Below are positions 1 to 11,160 of a stretch of 40,000 nt of DNA, one piece after another. This stretch comes from Verrucomicrobiota bacterium. GTDB taxonomy: Bacteria > Verrucomicrobiota > Verrucomicrobiia > Opitutales > Coraliomargaritaceae. Position 1 is the stretch's first letter. Each line of letters opens with the position of its first letter. The notes below the pieces were generated by a model that was not told the DNA's origin, did not search any database, and saw nothing but the letters and a program-made list of their open reading frames with translations. The DNA is taken from contig JAACDB010000002.1 of NCBI GenBank assembly GCA_009937095.1, forward strand, positions 1 to 40,000. Direction: 5' to 3'. Position numbers and translations under genes: made by a program.

Positions 1-637
1 TGATCCGCAGGAAATGACGAAAACTTCGTTGCACGTCCTCCAAGTCCCGAAAGATATCAGCGTGGTCAAACTCGAGATTATTTAAAACTGCAATTTGTGG
101 ACGATAATGAATAAATTTACTGCGCTTGTCGAAGAAGGCACTGTCGTATTCATCGCCCTCAATCACAAAGGGTGCTGCCCCACCCAAAGACGCACCACCC
201 GCTAAATCACGCGGCACCCCGCCAATGAGCCAACCGGGATCTGCTCCCGCCTGATCAAGAAGATAGGCTGTTAAGGTCGCAGTGGTGGTCTTGCCATGTG
301 TCCCCGTAATGACAATCGGCAAGCGCCCCGGTAAAACCACCTCCTTCAATAATTGCGGCAGGGAAACGTAAGCCTGTTCGCCACTTTCCAAAAGCCACTC
401 CACTTCCTCATTCCCGCGACTCACGGCATTACCCACCACTACCGTGTCGGGCTTCATACTTGCCAAACGTTCCGCTGAGAATCCTTCAAAAATCTCGATC
501 CCCGCATCCGACAAAATCGTCGACATAGGCGGGTAGACCCCCGCATCGGATCCGCTCACCTGATGACCCTGCGCCTTCAGCAGCAAGGCAGTGTTGCCCA
601 TCGCCGTTCCGCAGATTCCCATGAAATAAACATGCAT
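1..637 (-). CDS. mpl: UDP-N-acetylmuramate:tripeptide ligase Mpl, partial (C-terminus outside window)
   Basis: This cytoplasmic murein-recycling enzyme ligates the tripeptide L-Ala-gamma-D-Glu-meso-Dap to UDP-MurNAc with ATP. I read it by translating the minus strand from the ATG at 637. It opens with the Mur-family Rossmann motif GICGTAMGN, followed by the P-loop GTHGKTTTT at about residues 110-118. The segment EGDEYDSAFFDKRSKF and then NNLEFDHADIF follow; this EYDSAFFDKRSKF signature separates Mpl from MurC. About 212 residues are present and the reading frame runs off base 1, so the C-terminal Mur ligase domain is missing from the window. It is divergent from purD, with 108 bp between the starts. 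A run of G immediately before the ATG is too close to be a good ribosome binding site. MurC is the only serious alternative. Confidence 0.87.
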   Translation of the reverse strand, partial: MHVYFMGICGTAMGNTALLLKAQGHQVSGSDAGVYPPMSTILSDAGIEIFEGFSAERLASMKPDTVVVGNAVSRGNEEVEWLLESGEQAYVSLPQLLKEVVLPGRLPIVITGTHGKTTTATLTAYLLDQAGADPGWLIGGVPRDLAGGASLGGAAPFVIEGDEYDSAFFDKRSKFIHYRPQIAVLNNLEFDHADIFRDLEDVQRSFRHFLRI

Positions 638-745
638 CCCCACTAGTCCGTCCCCTAGCCCTTCGAAGCGCAAGCGGGAATTACACCGATTCCACATAAA
701 AAGATACTTTACCCACGATCCATATTCACAAAAAGTAAGGACTTC

Positions 746-2032
746 ATGGATGCTTCCCCGAAACTTAAAATCCTGATCGTTGGTTCCGGCGGTCGCGAAC
801 ACGCGCTCCTCCAGAAATGTCGCCAGAGCCCGCTCGTCGATTCTGTCGTCGCAGCGCCGGGTAATGGCGGGATCGCCGCCGAGGCAATCTGCCACCCCGT
901 CCCAGCCGATGATGTCCCTGCCCTCGTCGGCCTCGCGCAATCCGAAGGCATCGACCTTGTGGTGGTCGGCCCGGAGGTTCCGCTGAGCCTCGGTCTTGTC
1001 GATGCCCTTGAAGCGGTCGGTATCCTCGCATACGGCCCCCGCCGCGACGGCGCCCAACTCGAAGCCAGTAAGGTCTTCTGTAAAGACTTCTTTGCCCGCC
1101 ACCAAATCCCCACCGCGGAATACGCCAGCTTTACCGAGGTCCCTCCAGCCCTTGCCTACCTTAAGGACCACCCCGCCCCCATCGTGGTAAAGGCCAGTGG
1201 CCTCGCCGCGGGCAAAGGCGTCATCATGGCTGAAACCCAAGCGGAAGCCGAGGCTGCCGTACGAGATATGCTCGAAGGCGGTGCCTTTGGAAGCAGCGGT
1301 GCGGAGATCGTCATCGAAGAAACCCTTTATGGCGAAGAAGCCTCCATCCACGCCATTGTTTCTGGCGAGGATTTTGTGTGCCTCCCCCCGAGCCAGGATC
1401 ACAAACGCGCCGGTGAAGGCGATACCGGACGCAACACCGGCGGCATGGGCGCTTACACTCCTACCAGTAAAATTGATGCCAGCCTTCAGGCGCGTATTGA
1501 AAACGACGTCATCCAACCGACTCTGGCGGGTCTCAAGTCGGATGGCATCGACTTTCGCGGAACCCTTTACGCCGGAATCATGCTAACCGAAAAAGGTCCC
1601 AAGGTGCTCGAGTACAATGTGCGTTTTGGCGACCCCGAAACGCAGGTGCTGCTTCCTATGCTCGCTGACGATTTAGTCCCGCTCCTACTCGCCTCCGCAA
1701 AAGGTGATGCCCTCCCCTCAAGCGTGCGTTTCCACGAGGGCGCAGCCATGGTAGTGGTACTCGCCGCCGGCGGTTATCCCGGCTCCTACCCCAAAGGCGA
1801 CCCCATTGAATTTCCTGCCCACTTAGCCGCAGGAACCGCCATTGTTCATGCCGGTACTGAGCGCGACAATGACGGCACCATCACCACCAATGGCGGACGC
1901 GTCCTGGGCATCAGCGCACAAGCCCCCAGTCTCCGCGAGGCCGCACAAAACGCCTACGCCCTCTGCGACCAAGTCAACTTTAAGGGCAAATATCTCCGTC
2001 GCGATATCGGACACCGCGAGCTCAATCGTTAA
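746..2032 (+). CDS. purD: Phosphoribosylamine-glycine ligase (GARS)
   Basis: PurD makes glycinamide ribonucleotide from 5-phosphoribosylamine, glycine and ATP, the second step of purine synthesis, in the cytoplasm. The 428-residue protein has the normal length. It starts with the PurD N-terminal motif ILIVGSGGREHAL, then an ATP-grasp domain with VVKASGLAAGKGV, the family signature RFGDPETQ near residue 290, and the C-terminal PurD domain (VVLAAGGYPGSYPKGD). The start is supported by AAGGA five bases upstream. The phosphatase gene follows after 10 bp and is probably cotranscribed. Confidence 0.97.
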   Translation: MDASPKLKILIVGSGGREHALLQKCRQSPLVDSVVAAPGNGGIAAEAICHPVPADDVPALVGLAQSEGIDLVVVGPEVPLSLGLVDALEAVGILAYGPRRDGAQLEASKVFCKDFFARHQIPTAEYASFTEVPPALAYLKDHPAPIVVKASGLAAGKGVIMAETQAEAEAAVRDMLEGGAFGSSGAEIVIEETLYGEEASIHAIVSGEDFVCLPPSQDHKRAGEGDTGRNTGGMGAYTPTSKIDASLQARIENDVIQPTLAGLKSDGIDFRGTLYAGIMLTEKGPKVLEYNVRFGDPETQVLLPMLADDLVPLLLASAKGDALPSSVRFHEGAAMVVVLAAGGYPGSYPKGDPIEFPAHLAAGTAIVHAGTERDNDGTITTNGGRVLGISAQAPSLREAAQNAYALCDQVNFKGKYLRRDIGHRELNR

Positions 2033-2042
2033 ATTTCCCGGC

Positions 2043-2537
2043 ATGACAACTCCCCGCGACACCATCATCGTCCTTTGCACTGGCAACATCTGTCGGAGCC
2101 CGATGGGAGAACGCCTTTTACAAAAAGCACTCGCTGCCGAAGCCACACCCCTAAACAAAATCAAGGTCATCTCTGCGGGAGTAGCCGCTTGGCACGGTGA
2201 CCCCGCTTCCCCCAACGCCGTTAAAGCCCTCGCCAAAACCGGCATCGAAATGGAACAGCACATCAGCCAGCCCCTCAGTGATTCCCTTCTCGATAAAGCC
2301 TTCCTCGTCCTGGGTATGACCCCATCCCATTTGCTCGCCCTCGAATCCTTTCCCGAGACTCAACCGAGCCATGTCCACCTTTTCCGTGAATTCCTAGGAG
2401 CGGATTTTGAAAGCGAAATCCCTGACCCCTACGGTCAAAACCTCGAAGCGTATCGCGCGTGCCTCGATTCCATGGCAGAAGCCGTTCCCTCGATTCTGGA
2501 ATTCCTGAAAAAGGAATACCCGGCTTACATCAGGTAG
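2043..2537 (+). CDS. Low-molecular-weight protein tyrosine phosphatase
   Basis: A 164-residue cytoplasmic phosphatase of the LMW-PTP/arsenate-reductase fold. The P-loop CTGNICRSP starts at residue 12 (nucleophile Cys12, Arg18), and the acid is the Asp of IPDPYG near residue 126. Position 16 of the loop is Ile. In YwlE-type protein-arginine phosphatases this position is Thr and in tyrosine phosphatases Ile, so tyrosine specificity is inferred. The open frame extends further upstream into purD, but ATG 2043 lies 10 bp after the purD stop and gives the family length. Its last 13 bp overlap the 3' end of pgpA on the other strand. The substrate is unknown; bacterial relatives often act on capsule or exopolysaccharide tyrosine kinases. 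Confidence 0.88.
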   Translation: MTTPRDTIIVLCTGNICRSPMGERLLQKALAAEATPLNKIKVISAGVAAWHGDPASPNAVKALAKTGIEMEQHISQPLSDSLLDKAFLVLGMTPSHLLALESFPETQPSHVHLFREFLGADFESEIPDPYGQNLEAYRACLDSMAEAVPSILEFLKKEYPAYIR

Positions 2538-3049
2538 CGCAAGGCGAGGTGTAGACAGACGCAACTTGCCGCACCCGCCGCGAGGTCATCCGCGACACAG
2601 CCGATTCCGCCCGGAAGATTTTGTAGGCGAGCAATTCCGAAAGGCTTGAGCACATCAAAAAAACGAAAGAGCGCGAAGCCCGCTAAAATCAAAGGCCAAC
2701 CATGATACTGCTCGATTGCGCCACCCATACCGCCCAGTCCAAAAAACACCAAGGGAACCGCCACAAATTCATCGAGCACAATCATACCCGGATCCCGCAT
2801 TTGCAAACGCCGTTCCGCAGCATCACAGATACCCATCGCGCCATAGCTCAGGAGTCCTGCCAGCAGAATGAATCCTAAAAAACTGACGTGATAAAAAAGA
2901 ACCGCGTAGAGCACTAGACCGGCAACACTACCCCAGGTTCCCGGGGCACGACGCGCCCGACCGATCGGCCCGAGCGTGGCTAGGGTAATCACCCATTCGC
3001 CCGGAATGACATTCGTCCAAAAAAAACTCTGCCGCAACCCGCCGCTCAT
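2525..3049 (-). CDS. pgpA: Phosphatidylglycerophosphatase A
   Basis: PgpA removes the phosphate from phosphatidylglycerol phosphate to give phosphatidylglycerol, at the inner membrane. The 174-residue protein carries the family motif RAPGTWGS near residue 33-40, then hydrophobic segments and the conserved [14 protein letters not shown] acidic segment. ATG 3049 was chosen over an ATG nine codons upstream because it overlaps the pgsA stop as ATGA, which is typical translational coupling. It lies directly downstream of pgsA, the enzyme that makes its substrate, so the pair runs two consecutive steps of one pathway. Confidence 0.92.
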   Translation of the reverse strand: MSGGLRQSFFWTNVIPGEWVITLATLGPIGRARRAPGTWGSVAGLVLYAVLFYHVSFLGFILLAGLLSYGAMGICDAAERRLQMRDPGMIVLDEFVAVPLVFFGLGGMGGAIEQYHGWPLILAGFALFRFFDVLKPFGIARLQNLPGGIGCVADDLAAGAASCVCLHLALRYLM

Positions 3050-3699
3050 GATTGCTGCCCCGTGAAAAGCCCCCAATATTTACGCAGGTAGGTAGCGCCG
3101 GAGGATGCCGTCAAAACAGTTGCCAAAACAAAACAAGCCAGACCAAATTTTGCGGCGGCACAACCGAGCCAAATGTAACCGAAATCGGCTTCCAGGGCAT
3201 TGCCGAACAACAGAAGCCCCACCGCCAAAATCTGCGCAACGGTCTTTAGTTTTCCGGATTGTTCTGCCGCTAAGACGACGCCTGAGTTAGCCGCCACAAG
3301 GCGTAAGCCCGTTATTAAAAATTCGCGACTCAAGATCAATAAGAGGCAGGGCAAACCCCATGAGGCCGGAATCAAACCCATCACCAATAAGGTAATCATA
3401 AGACCCAAGATGAAAATCTTGTCCGTCAAGGCATCCATTAGCTTTCCAAAATCGGATACGATGCCCTGCTTGCGTGCCATGTAGCCATCCAGCCAATCCG
3501 TCAAACCACCCAGAACAAAACAAACCCATGCCAAGGTGGCCGCGCCGTTGATGGGTAGATGCAGCAGACCCACGACAACAAATACGAGAGGGACCCGAGA
3601 AAAGGTCAGCATGTTAGGAAGATTCACAGCCCTAAGTTGTCTCGCCTCTTCCTTCAGGGCTAGCACAAAATCCACCCCGTTCCCAGGTGGACTATTCAT
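3046..3699 (-). CDS. pgsA: CDP-diacylglycerol-glycerol-3-phosphate phosphatidyltransferase
   Basis: PgsA makes phosphatidylglycerol phosphate from CDP-diacylglycerol and glycerol-3-phosphate in the inner membrane. The CDP-alcohol phosphotransferase motif DGx2ARx8Gx3Dx3D is complete (DGYMAR, then G, D and D in LMDALTD), with several membrane helices around it. The start is uncertain. ATG 3732 and ATG 3699 both open the frame, and GTG 3627 would give a protein beginning [11 protein letters not shown] with the usual family length of about 190. None has a convincing Shine-Dalgarno sequence. I give 3699 as a compromise. It is divergent from coaD and coupled to pgpA. Confidence 0.9.
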   Translation of the reverse strand: MNSPPGNGVDFVLALKEEARQLRAVNLPNMLTFSRVPLVFVVVGLLHLPINGAATLAWVCFVLGGLTDWLDGYMARKQGIVSDFGKLMDALTDKIFILGLMITLLVMGLIPASWGLPCLLLILSREFLITGLRLVAANSGVVLAAEQSGKLKTVAQILAVGLLLFGNALEADFGYIWLGCAAAKFGLACFVLATVLTASSGATYLRKYWGLFTGQQS

Positions 3700-3739
3700 T
3701 CGACAAAAGCCGCTCTTTGCGCTCAATCTCATATTTCAC

Positions 3740-4225
3740 ATGAGAACCGCTATTTACCCAGGCACTTTCGACCCCGTCACCAACGGGCATCTCGATGTTA
3801 TTCGCCGCGCTGGACGCATCTTTGACAAGGTCATTGTAGCGATTGCCCGCAATGCCAGCAAAGAACCTACCTTTACCGAAGCAGAGCGCATGGAGCTCAT
3901 TCGCGGAAACCTCAATAAAAATGAAGCGGTCGAAGTCCTCGCCTTTGATGGTTTAATTGTCGACCTTGCCGAAAAACTGGATGCCGTCGCCCTCATTCGT
4001 GGCCTGCGGGCAATTTCCGACTTTGAATACGAATTTCAGATGGCCCAAATGAACCGCCACCTTGACGAAAAGATAGAGACCATTTTCCTCATGCCTAACG
4101 AGGAATACTTCTTTACCAGTTCTCATCTTATTAAAAACGTTTTTCAGTTTACTGACCGTGAACGGCACCTCATTCCCGCGAATGTTCACGCTGCCCTCAG
4201 TCGCAAATACGGGCATTCCAAATAA
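3740..4225 (+). CDS. coaD: Phosphopantetheine adenylyltransferase
   Basis: CoaD transfers AMP from ATP to 4'-phosphopantetheine, giving dephospho-CoA, the fourth step of CoA synthesis. The 161-residue protein begins [20 protein letters not shown] with the TxGH nucleotide-binding motif at about residues 14-17, and ends with the conserved SSHLIKNV segment equivalent to the ISSTxVR region. The frame is open well upstream, but ATG 3740 gives the exact family N-terminus. The stop overlaps the MFS start (TAATG). With panB two genes on, two enzymes of the pantothenate/CoA route are neighbours. Confidence 0.96.
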   Translation: MRTAIYPGTFDPVTNGHLDVIRRAGRIFDKVIVAIARNASKEPTFTEAERMELIRGNLNKNEAVEVLAFDGLIVDLAEKLDAVALIRGLRAISDFEYEFQMAQMNRHLDEKIETIFLMPNEEYFFTSSHLIKNVFQFTDRERHLIPANVHAALSRKYGHSK

Positions 4226-5556
4226 TGGATTCTGAAAACTCTAATCCGACCGCGCTCACTGGTGCGCGGACCCTTCAGCTTGTCTTCTTGACCCTCTTTT
4301 TGGATCTGGTCGGGTTTTCCATTATCTTCTCGCTTTTCCCTGCAATGCTGGACTACTACCTCCCACAGGGTGGCGGTGCCGATAGCCTTTTAGGAGCCTG
4401 TATCGCACCGCTTGCATCTTGGGCAGAAGCCAGCGGAGCCGCTAACCCCCGTTTTCTGACAGCAGTTCTCTTTGGCGGTGCGCTCGGTTCGCTCTATTCC
4501 ATCCTGCAATTCATCTTTGCTCCGATTTGGGGCGCTTACTCCGATCGCGTCGGTCGTCGTCGCATTCTCCTGATAACCATCGCAGGCCTCGCTTTAAGCT
4601 ATGGCGCATGGGCGCTTGCGGCAAACTTCTGGCTCCTCGTCCTCGCCCGCATGCTGGGTGGTATAATGGGTGGCAACCTTTCCGTTGCGACTGCTGCGGT
4701 CGCAGACATCACCACCAAGGAAAAACGTGCCGCCGGAATGGCAGTGGTCGGAGTCGCCTTTGGGCTCGGCTTCATCGTAGGGCCCGCCATCGGTGGTTTC
4801 TGCGTGGCTATCGACCTCACGGAACTATTCCCCTCTCTGGCGGCATTTGGTTTCAACCCCTTCTCAACACCCGCGCTGGTTGCCTGTGCCCTTTCCCTCC
4901 TTAACCTTTTTTGGGTCGCCCGCTCTTTTCCCGAGACCCTTCCCCCGGAAAAACGACACGCCCACTCGCCGAGCTTCATTCACTTAGCCACACCCGGAAG
5001 CGGTGCCCGTACCACTAGCATGGTCTATTTCCTCTTTATGCTCTCCTTCAGTGGGATGGAATTTACCCTCACTTTCCTCGCGGTTGAACGCTTTGCCTTC
5101 ACCCCGCTCCAAAACGGAGGCCTCTTTGTTTTTGTTGGCTTCATTATGATCCTGGTACAAGGGGGACTCGTGCGACGCCTCTCCGGTACAATACGCGAAA
5201 AATCCCTCGCTCTAACGGGACTTGCCAGCGGGGTGCTCGCTTTTGCATCTCTTGCCTACGCCCCGGGACTCGCCCTTTTCTTTGCGGCACTGGCAGTGAT
5301 GGCCTTTTCCATCGGATTGGTCTCTCCCAGTCTCAGCGCCCTCATTTCCCTTTACGCCGCGGAAAGCGATCAAGGCCGTGCGATCGGCGCATTTCGTTCT
5401 GCCGGTTCCCTTGCCCGCGCCATTGGTCCCCTTCTTGCAGCGGCACTTTATTTTAAATACGGAGCGCAAAGTGCTTACCTGCTCGGCGGCTTACTTATTA
5501 TGCTTCCATTGGCCCTCGCCCTGCGACTCCCCCCGCCCGCTTCAGACGAAGCCTGA
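4225..5556 (+). CDS. MFS transporter, TetA/multidrug-efflux-like
   Basis: A 443-residue inner-membrane protein with about 12 hydrophobic helices. The major facilitator signature between helices 2 and 3 reads [14 protein letters not shown] (about residues 100-113), and a second glycine-rich stretch [19 protein letters not shown] is the helix-5 motif C seen in drug/H+ antiporters. The overall form resembles Tet-type exporters. It carries an unusually long loop between helices 1 and 2 that contains several Ala/Gly/Ser residues. Its start overlaps the coaD stop by one base, so it is translationally coupled. The substrate cannot be read from the sequence. Confidence 0.85.
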   Translation: MDSENSNPTALTGARTLQLVFLTLFLDLVGFSIIFSLFPAMLDYYLPQGGGADSLLGACIAPLASWAEASGAANPRFLTAVLFGGALGSLYSILQFIFAPIWGAYSDRVGRRRILLITIAGLALSYGAWALAANFWLLVLARMLGGIMGGNLSVATAAVADITTKEKRAAGMAVVGVAFGLGFIVGPAIGGFCVAIDLTELFPSLAAFGFNPFSTPALVACALSLLNLFWVARSFPETLPPEKRHAHSPSFIHLATPGSGARTTSMVYFLFMLSFSGMEFTLTFLAVERFAFTPLQNGGLFVFVGFIMILVQGGLVRRLSGTIREKSLALTGLASGVLAFASLAYAPGLALFFAALAVMAFSIGLVSPSLSALISLYAAESDQGRAIGAFRSAGSLARAIGPLLAAALYFKYGAQSAYLLGGLLIMLPLALALRLPPPASDEA

Positions 5557-5557
5557 T

Positions 5558-5586
5558 TTGACCCGCACCCGCGAATCCTTTTAATT
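5558..5586 (+). promoter_or_regulatory. Predicted sigma70-type promoter of panB
   Basis: TTGACC (5558-5563), a 17-bp spacer and TTAATT (5581-5586). The -10 ends only 6 bp before the panB ATG, so transcription would start at or within a base or two of the start codon. The promoter lies immediately after the MFS stop codon. Confidence 0.45.
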
Positions 5587-5592
5587 TAAACC

Positions 5593-6366
5593 ATGGATTC
5601 AACCCGAGCCCGCAAAAGCCTTTCGGATCTGGTCGCCCTCAAAGTAGTCGGCACCCCCATTTCCGCGCTGACTTGTTACGACTATCCCAGTGCCTGCCTT
5701 CAAGATGAAGCGGGTCTTGATATAATCTTTGTTGGAGACTCCGCCGCAACCAACGTCTTGGGTCACGCGCACCAAAACGACCTCACCGTGGAGGAACTGC
5801 GTGTCCTTGTGCAGGCGGTTAATCGAGGGATTGAGCAAGCTTACCTCCTCGTTGACCTGCCCTACTGTGCCTGCCAAGCAACCGCGGTGATGCGTTCGGC
5901 GGCCAGTCAGTTCACTGCTGACGGAGCCAATGGCTTGAAATTTGAAGGCTTCCAGCCCGATGCGGTTCACGCCTTGAGTAGCGACGGGCTCGAAGTTTGG
6001 ACTCACCTCGGCTACCTTCCACAATACCATGCCCAACCCGGTCGCGTTGCCAACGACCCCGAGTCTGCCGAAACTCTATTTAAGCAGGCTCTCGAACTTG
6101 AAGCCGCCGGGGCAGCGGGACTTATTCTGGAACTGGTTCCGAGTGAGCTGGCCCGGAAAGTCGCCGAAGCCACTCGCTTTCCGGTCATCGGTATCGGCGC
6201 CGGTACGGGTACCGACGGACAGGTGCAAGTGTGGCACGATCTCGTGGGACTTAGCGAAAAAGAATTCCGCCATGCGGCGCGTCTTGCAGAAACCCGCACG
6301 GTTCAAGCAAGGGCGGTTCATGTCTACCTCAAAAAAGTCGCCCATCGTGAAATTCCAGGCAGTTGA
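5593..6366 (+). CDS. panB: 3-methyl-2-oxobutanoate hydroxymethyltransferase
   Basis: PanB makes ketopantoate from alpha-ketoisovalerate and methylene-tetrahydrofolate, the first committed step of pantothenate synthesis. At 257 residues it is near family length. The metal and catalytic residues are all in place: Asp of FVGDS (about residue 47), Asp of LVDLPY, Glu of LKFEGF, and the catalytic Glu of LELVPSELA, followed by IGIGAG and QVWHDLVGL. There is no panC next to it. It appears to have its own promoter with almost no 5' leader (see 5558-5586), and no Shine-Dalgarno sequence precedes the ATG. Confidence 0.95.
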   Translation: MDSTRARKSLSDLVALKVVGTPISALTCYDYPSACLQDEAGLDIIFVGDSAATNVLGHAHQNDLTVEELRVLVQAVNRGIEQAYLLVDLPYCACQATAVMRSAASQFTADGANGLKFEGFQPDAVHALSSDGLEVWTHLGYLPQYHAQPGRVANDPESAETLFKQALELEAAGAAGLILELVPSELARKVAEATRFPVIGIGAGTGTDGQVQVWHDLVGLSEKEFRHAARLAETRTVQARAVHVYLKKVAHREIPGS

Positions 6367-6405
6367 TTGAGGCCTCTACTCATCAAGCCGGAAAAGCGGT
6401 GAGGT

Positions 6406-6603
6406 TTACCCCCCCCCCCGTCGTTGTTGGGGGGCACGGCGTTTCTCGCGGCTGCGTCGCCGATCATGTTTCTGCTCGCGCCGCGATTCCCAGTCAAAAC
6501 GCATTTCGTCCATAAAAGCATTGGAGCAAATTAAAAATATGACCATTAATAGTCCGAAGACCAAAAGGATGCCAAGAGCGACGTAGATGATTAACGAGTT
6601 CAT
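6406..6603 (-). CDS. Small single-pass membrane protein of unknown function
   Basis: A 65-residue protein, not recognised. It has one hydrophobic helix at about residues 3-27 (LIIYVALGILLVFGLLMVIF), then a very basic, Arg-rich cytoplasmic-type tail. The gene ends in a run of 11 G (minus strand) that codes the last glycines and abuts the TAA stop. It is convergent with panB, 39 bp away. The hydrophobic-then-basic pattern and an AT-rich upstream region suggest a real gene, but length alone is weak evidence. Confidence 0.5.
   Translation of the reverse strand: MNSLIIYVALGILLVFGLLMVIFLICSNAFMDEMRFDWESRREQKHDRRRSREKRRAPQQRRGGG
6409..6419. repeat. Homopolymeric C tract (11 C)
   Basis: Eleven consecutive C on the plus strand, within the last codons of the small membrane-protein gene and directly before its stop. 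A run of six G follows at 6429-6434, so C6/G6 pairing across a short loop is possible between the two convergent genes. A one-base slip would change the stop and add a few residues. Confidence 0.9.
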
Positions 6604-6822
6604 AAGTATGCTAAATAGTTTACATAAAATTTAATTTGTCCATTTATTAACAATAAATTTTATTAATTAACTTTTTAATCTATTTTTCAATAAAGGACAT
6701 TAAGGGAAATTTCGGGTAGCTAAGCATACAGCTAGTTTAGAAAAACCAAAAAGGACGGTTATATGAATAATAATTTTATATGTTAATTGACACATAATTA
6801 AATTTTAACAATAAATAATAAA
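6604..6822. other. AT-rich intergenic region
   Basis: About 220 bp that are far richer in A and T than the flanking genes. Apart from the promoter-like sequence next to the YHYH gene, it contains a seven-codon frame at 6764-6787 preceded by AAAGGA, and a short inverted repeat TAGCT/AGCTA near 6717-6734. Neither is strong enough to call. It probably belongs to the same acquired segment as the YHYH gene. Confidence 0.6.
6787..6816 (+). promoter_or_regulatory. Predicted promoter of the YHYH gene
   Basis: TTGACA (6787-6792) and an AT-rich -10 (ATAAAT, 6811-6816) 18 bp apart. Only six bases separate the -10 from the ATG at 6823, which predicts a leaderless transcript. The -10 is a poor match and AT richness makes chance matches easier. 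Confidence 0.35.
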
Positions 6823-7137
6823 ATGAGGTTTATTTTATTATTAATTAGTACTTTTGTATTAATTATTAATGTTTACGGTCACTCTGGAGGAACAGATTCA
6901 AACGGGGGCCATTTCAATAGAAGCACTGGAAGCTACCATTACCATAATTCAGGATATCGACCCTCTCCCCCTGACCTCAGCAATCCAAGCAAAGCGAAAA
7001 TTCCACAAGGCAAATATTGGATTAACTCTTCGTCGGGAACACGGCACAAGAAAGGTTGCCGCTGGTATGGAACAACAAAGTCCGGCTTCTATTCAAGTGA
7101 AGTAGTAGGTAAGGCTTGCGGAAACTGCGGAGGTTAA
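6823..7137 (+). CDS. Secreted YHYH-type small protein
   Basis: A 104-residue protein with an N-terminal signal peptide (hydrophobic residues 3-17, probable cleavage after VYG). Next comes the His/Gly-rich motif HSGGTDSNGGHFN...TGSYHYHN, the hallmark of YHYH-type domains, and a C-terminal cysteine module (RHKKGCRWYG...GKACGNCGG) that could bind metal or form disulfides. The role is not known to me; an extracytoplasmic location is inferred. Base composition and codon use are much more AT-rich than in the neighbouring genes, which suggests horizontal acquisition. No recombinase accompanies it. Confidence 0.78.
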   Translation: MRFILLLISTFVLIINVYGHSGGTDSNGGHFNRSTGSYHYHNSGYRPSPPDLSNPSKAKIPQGKYWINSSSGTRHKKGCRWYGTTKSGFYSSEVVGKACGNCGG

Positions 7138-7145
7138 AATCCAAC

Positions 7146-7175
7146 TTGCCTGTGAATCTTATATCCTCATACAAT
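7146..7175 (+). promoter_or_regulatory. Predicted promoter of the nucleotidyltransferase gene
   Basis: TTGCCT (7146-7151), an 18-bp spacer and TACAAT (7170-7175). The -10 ends 10 bp before ATG 7186, so the 5' leader would be only a few bases. Confidence 0.4.
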
Positions 7176-7185
7176 TGGATGCAAG

Positions 7186-8085
7186 ATGTACACCCTCGTA
7201 GTATTAGCGGCCGGCATGGGGAGGCGCTACGGTGGCTTGAAGCAGTTGGATCCGATGGGGCCCGGTGGCGCAACGGTCTTGGACTATTCCGTTTATGACG
7301 CCTTGCGCGGCGGTTTTAGCAAAGTAGTCTTTGTCATTCGGAAAGATTTTGCGGAAGCGTTTAAAGCGGCAGTGGGGTCAAAATTCGAGGATCGCATGGA
7401 GGTCGCCTATGCCTATCAGAATTTAGCGGATTTGCCGGAAGCTTACCCTGTTCCACCTGGAAGGGAGAAGCCTTGGGGCACAGCGCACGCAGTACGGGCA
7501 GCACGCGCAGAGGTGAGTGGACCCTTTGCGGTAATCAATGCGGATGATTTTTATGGAGCGGAGGCCTACGAACGGATGGTTGCGTACTTTGACTCCAGCG
7601 CAGGAGAACCGGAATTGCGCAGCGCACTGGTGGCATATCCGCTCGAGCGCACTCTCTCAAAAAACGGCACAGTCAACCGGGGCTTATGCTCGGCAAAAGG
7701 GGGTTGCCTGAAAACCGTGGAGGAACACGAATTGATTGCGCGTCGAGCCGATGGGGTAATTGAGGGGCGTAATCTTTCCGGCGCGGCGGTTACTCTCGCG
7801 GCTGAGGCACCAGTCTCGATGAATTTCTGGGGTTTCACGCCGGCCTTTTTTGGGAGTTTGGAAGCGGTCTTTGAAGCCTTCCTCGCAGAGCACGGGAGGG
7901 AGTTGAAATCGGAATGTTATCTTCCAAGCGTGGTGGATCAATTAATCTGCGAGGAACAAACGGAATGCGCGGTTCTGGAATCGCAAGGGGAATGGTTCGG
8001 TGTGACCTATCCCGAGGACAAGCCGCGGGTACAGGCGCGCATTGCCGAACTGGTCGCAGAGGGGGTATACCCCGAGGTGATTTAG
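7186..8085 (+). CDS. Sugar-nucleotidyltransferase-like protein (NTP_transferase fold)
   Basis: A 299-residue protein with the nucleotidyltransferase entry motif LVVLAAGMGRRYGGLKQLDPMG at residues 4-25, which binds the NTP, and the metal-binding INADDFYG segment near residue 111. The family adds NMP to sugar 1-phosphates (for example glucose-1-phosphate thymidylyl- or uridylyltransferases). The Gly-Arg-Arg-Tyr-Gly-Gly-Leu-Lys variant with the DPMGPGG loop belongs to a less characterised branch, so the substrate is unknown. It stands alone between the YHYH gene and gcvP, with which it converges at an 18-bp gap. Confidence 0.82.
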   Translation: MYTLVVLAAGMGRRYGGLKQLDPMGPGGATVLDYSVYDALRGGFSKVVFVIRKDFAEAFKAAVGSKFEDRMEVAYAYQNLADLPEAYPVPPGREKPWGTAHAVRAARAEVSGPFAVINADDFYGAEAYERMVAYFDSSAGEPELRSALVAYPLERTLSKNGTVNRGLCSAKGGCLKTVEEHELIARRADGVIEGRNLSGAAVTLAAEAPVSMNFWGFTPAFFGSLEAVFEAFLAEHGRELKSECYLPSVVDQLICEEQTECAVLESQGEWFGVTYPEDKPRVQARIAELVAEGVYPEVI

Positions 8086-8086
8086 G

Positions 8087-8103
8087 CCGCGGCTTTTTTA
8101 CGC

Positions 8104-8114
<11 letters not shown>
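8087..8114. other. Possible hairpin between convergent genes
   Basis: CCGCGGCTT (8087-8095) pairs with AAGCCACGG (8106-8114), leaving one mismatch and a 10-base loop. It spans the gap between the nucleotidyltransferase stop and the gcvP stop codon, which lies inside the loop and right arm. No T-run follows the stem on the plus strand, so it is at best a weak terminator. Confidence 0.3.
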
Positions 8115-11079
<2,965 letters not shown>

Positions 11080-11160
11080 TTTGTGAAGAAAGGAACTCTT
11101 GTATGTGGTTAAAGAAAAGCAGATTAGTAGAACCGCAAGCATCAACACTAGAAAACCGAC

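Noticed and set aside
11080-11148. A 23-codon N-terminal extension of GcvP from an alternative start codon
   Set aside because: The extra residues resemble a hydrophobic leader, which is out of place for a cytoplasmic enzyme, and the family N-terminus begins just after ATG 11079.
11080-11160. Glycine riboswitch between gcvP and gcvT
   Set aside because: The gap is only 81 bp, lacks the paired glycine-aptamer core motifs and shows no stable stem set.
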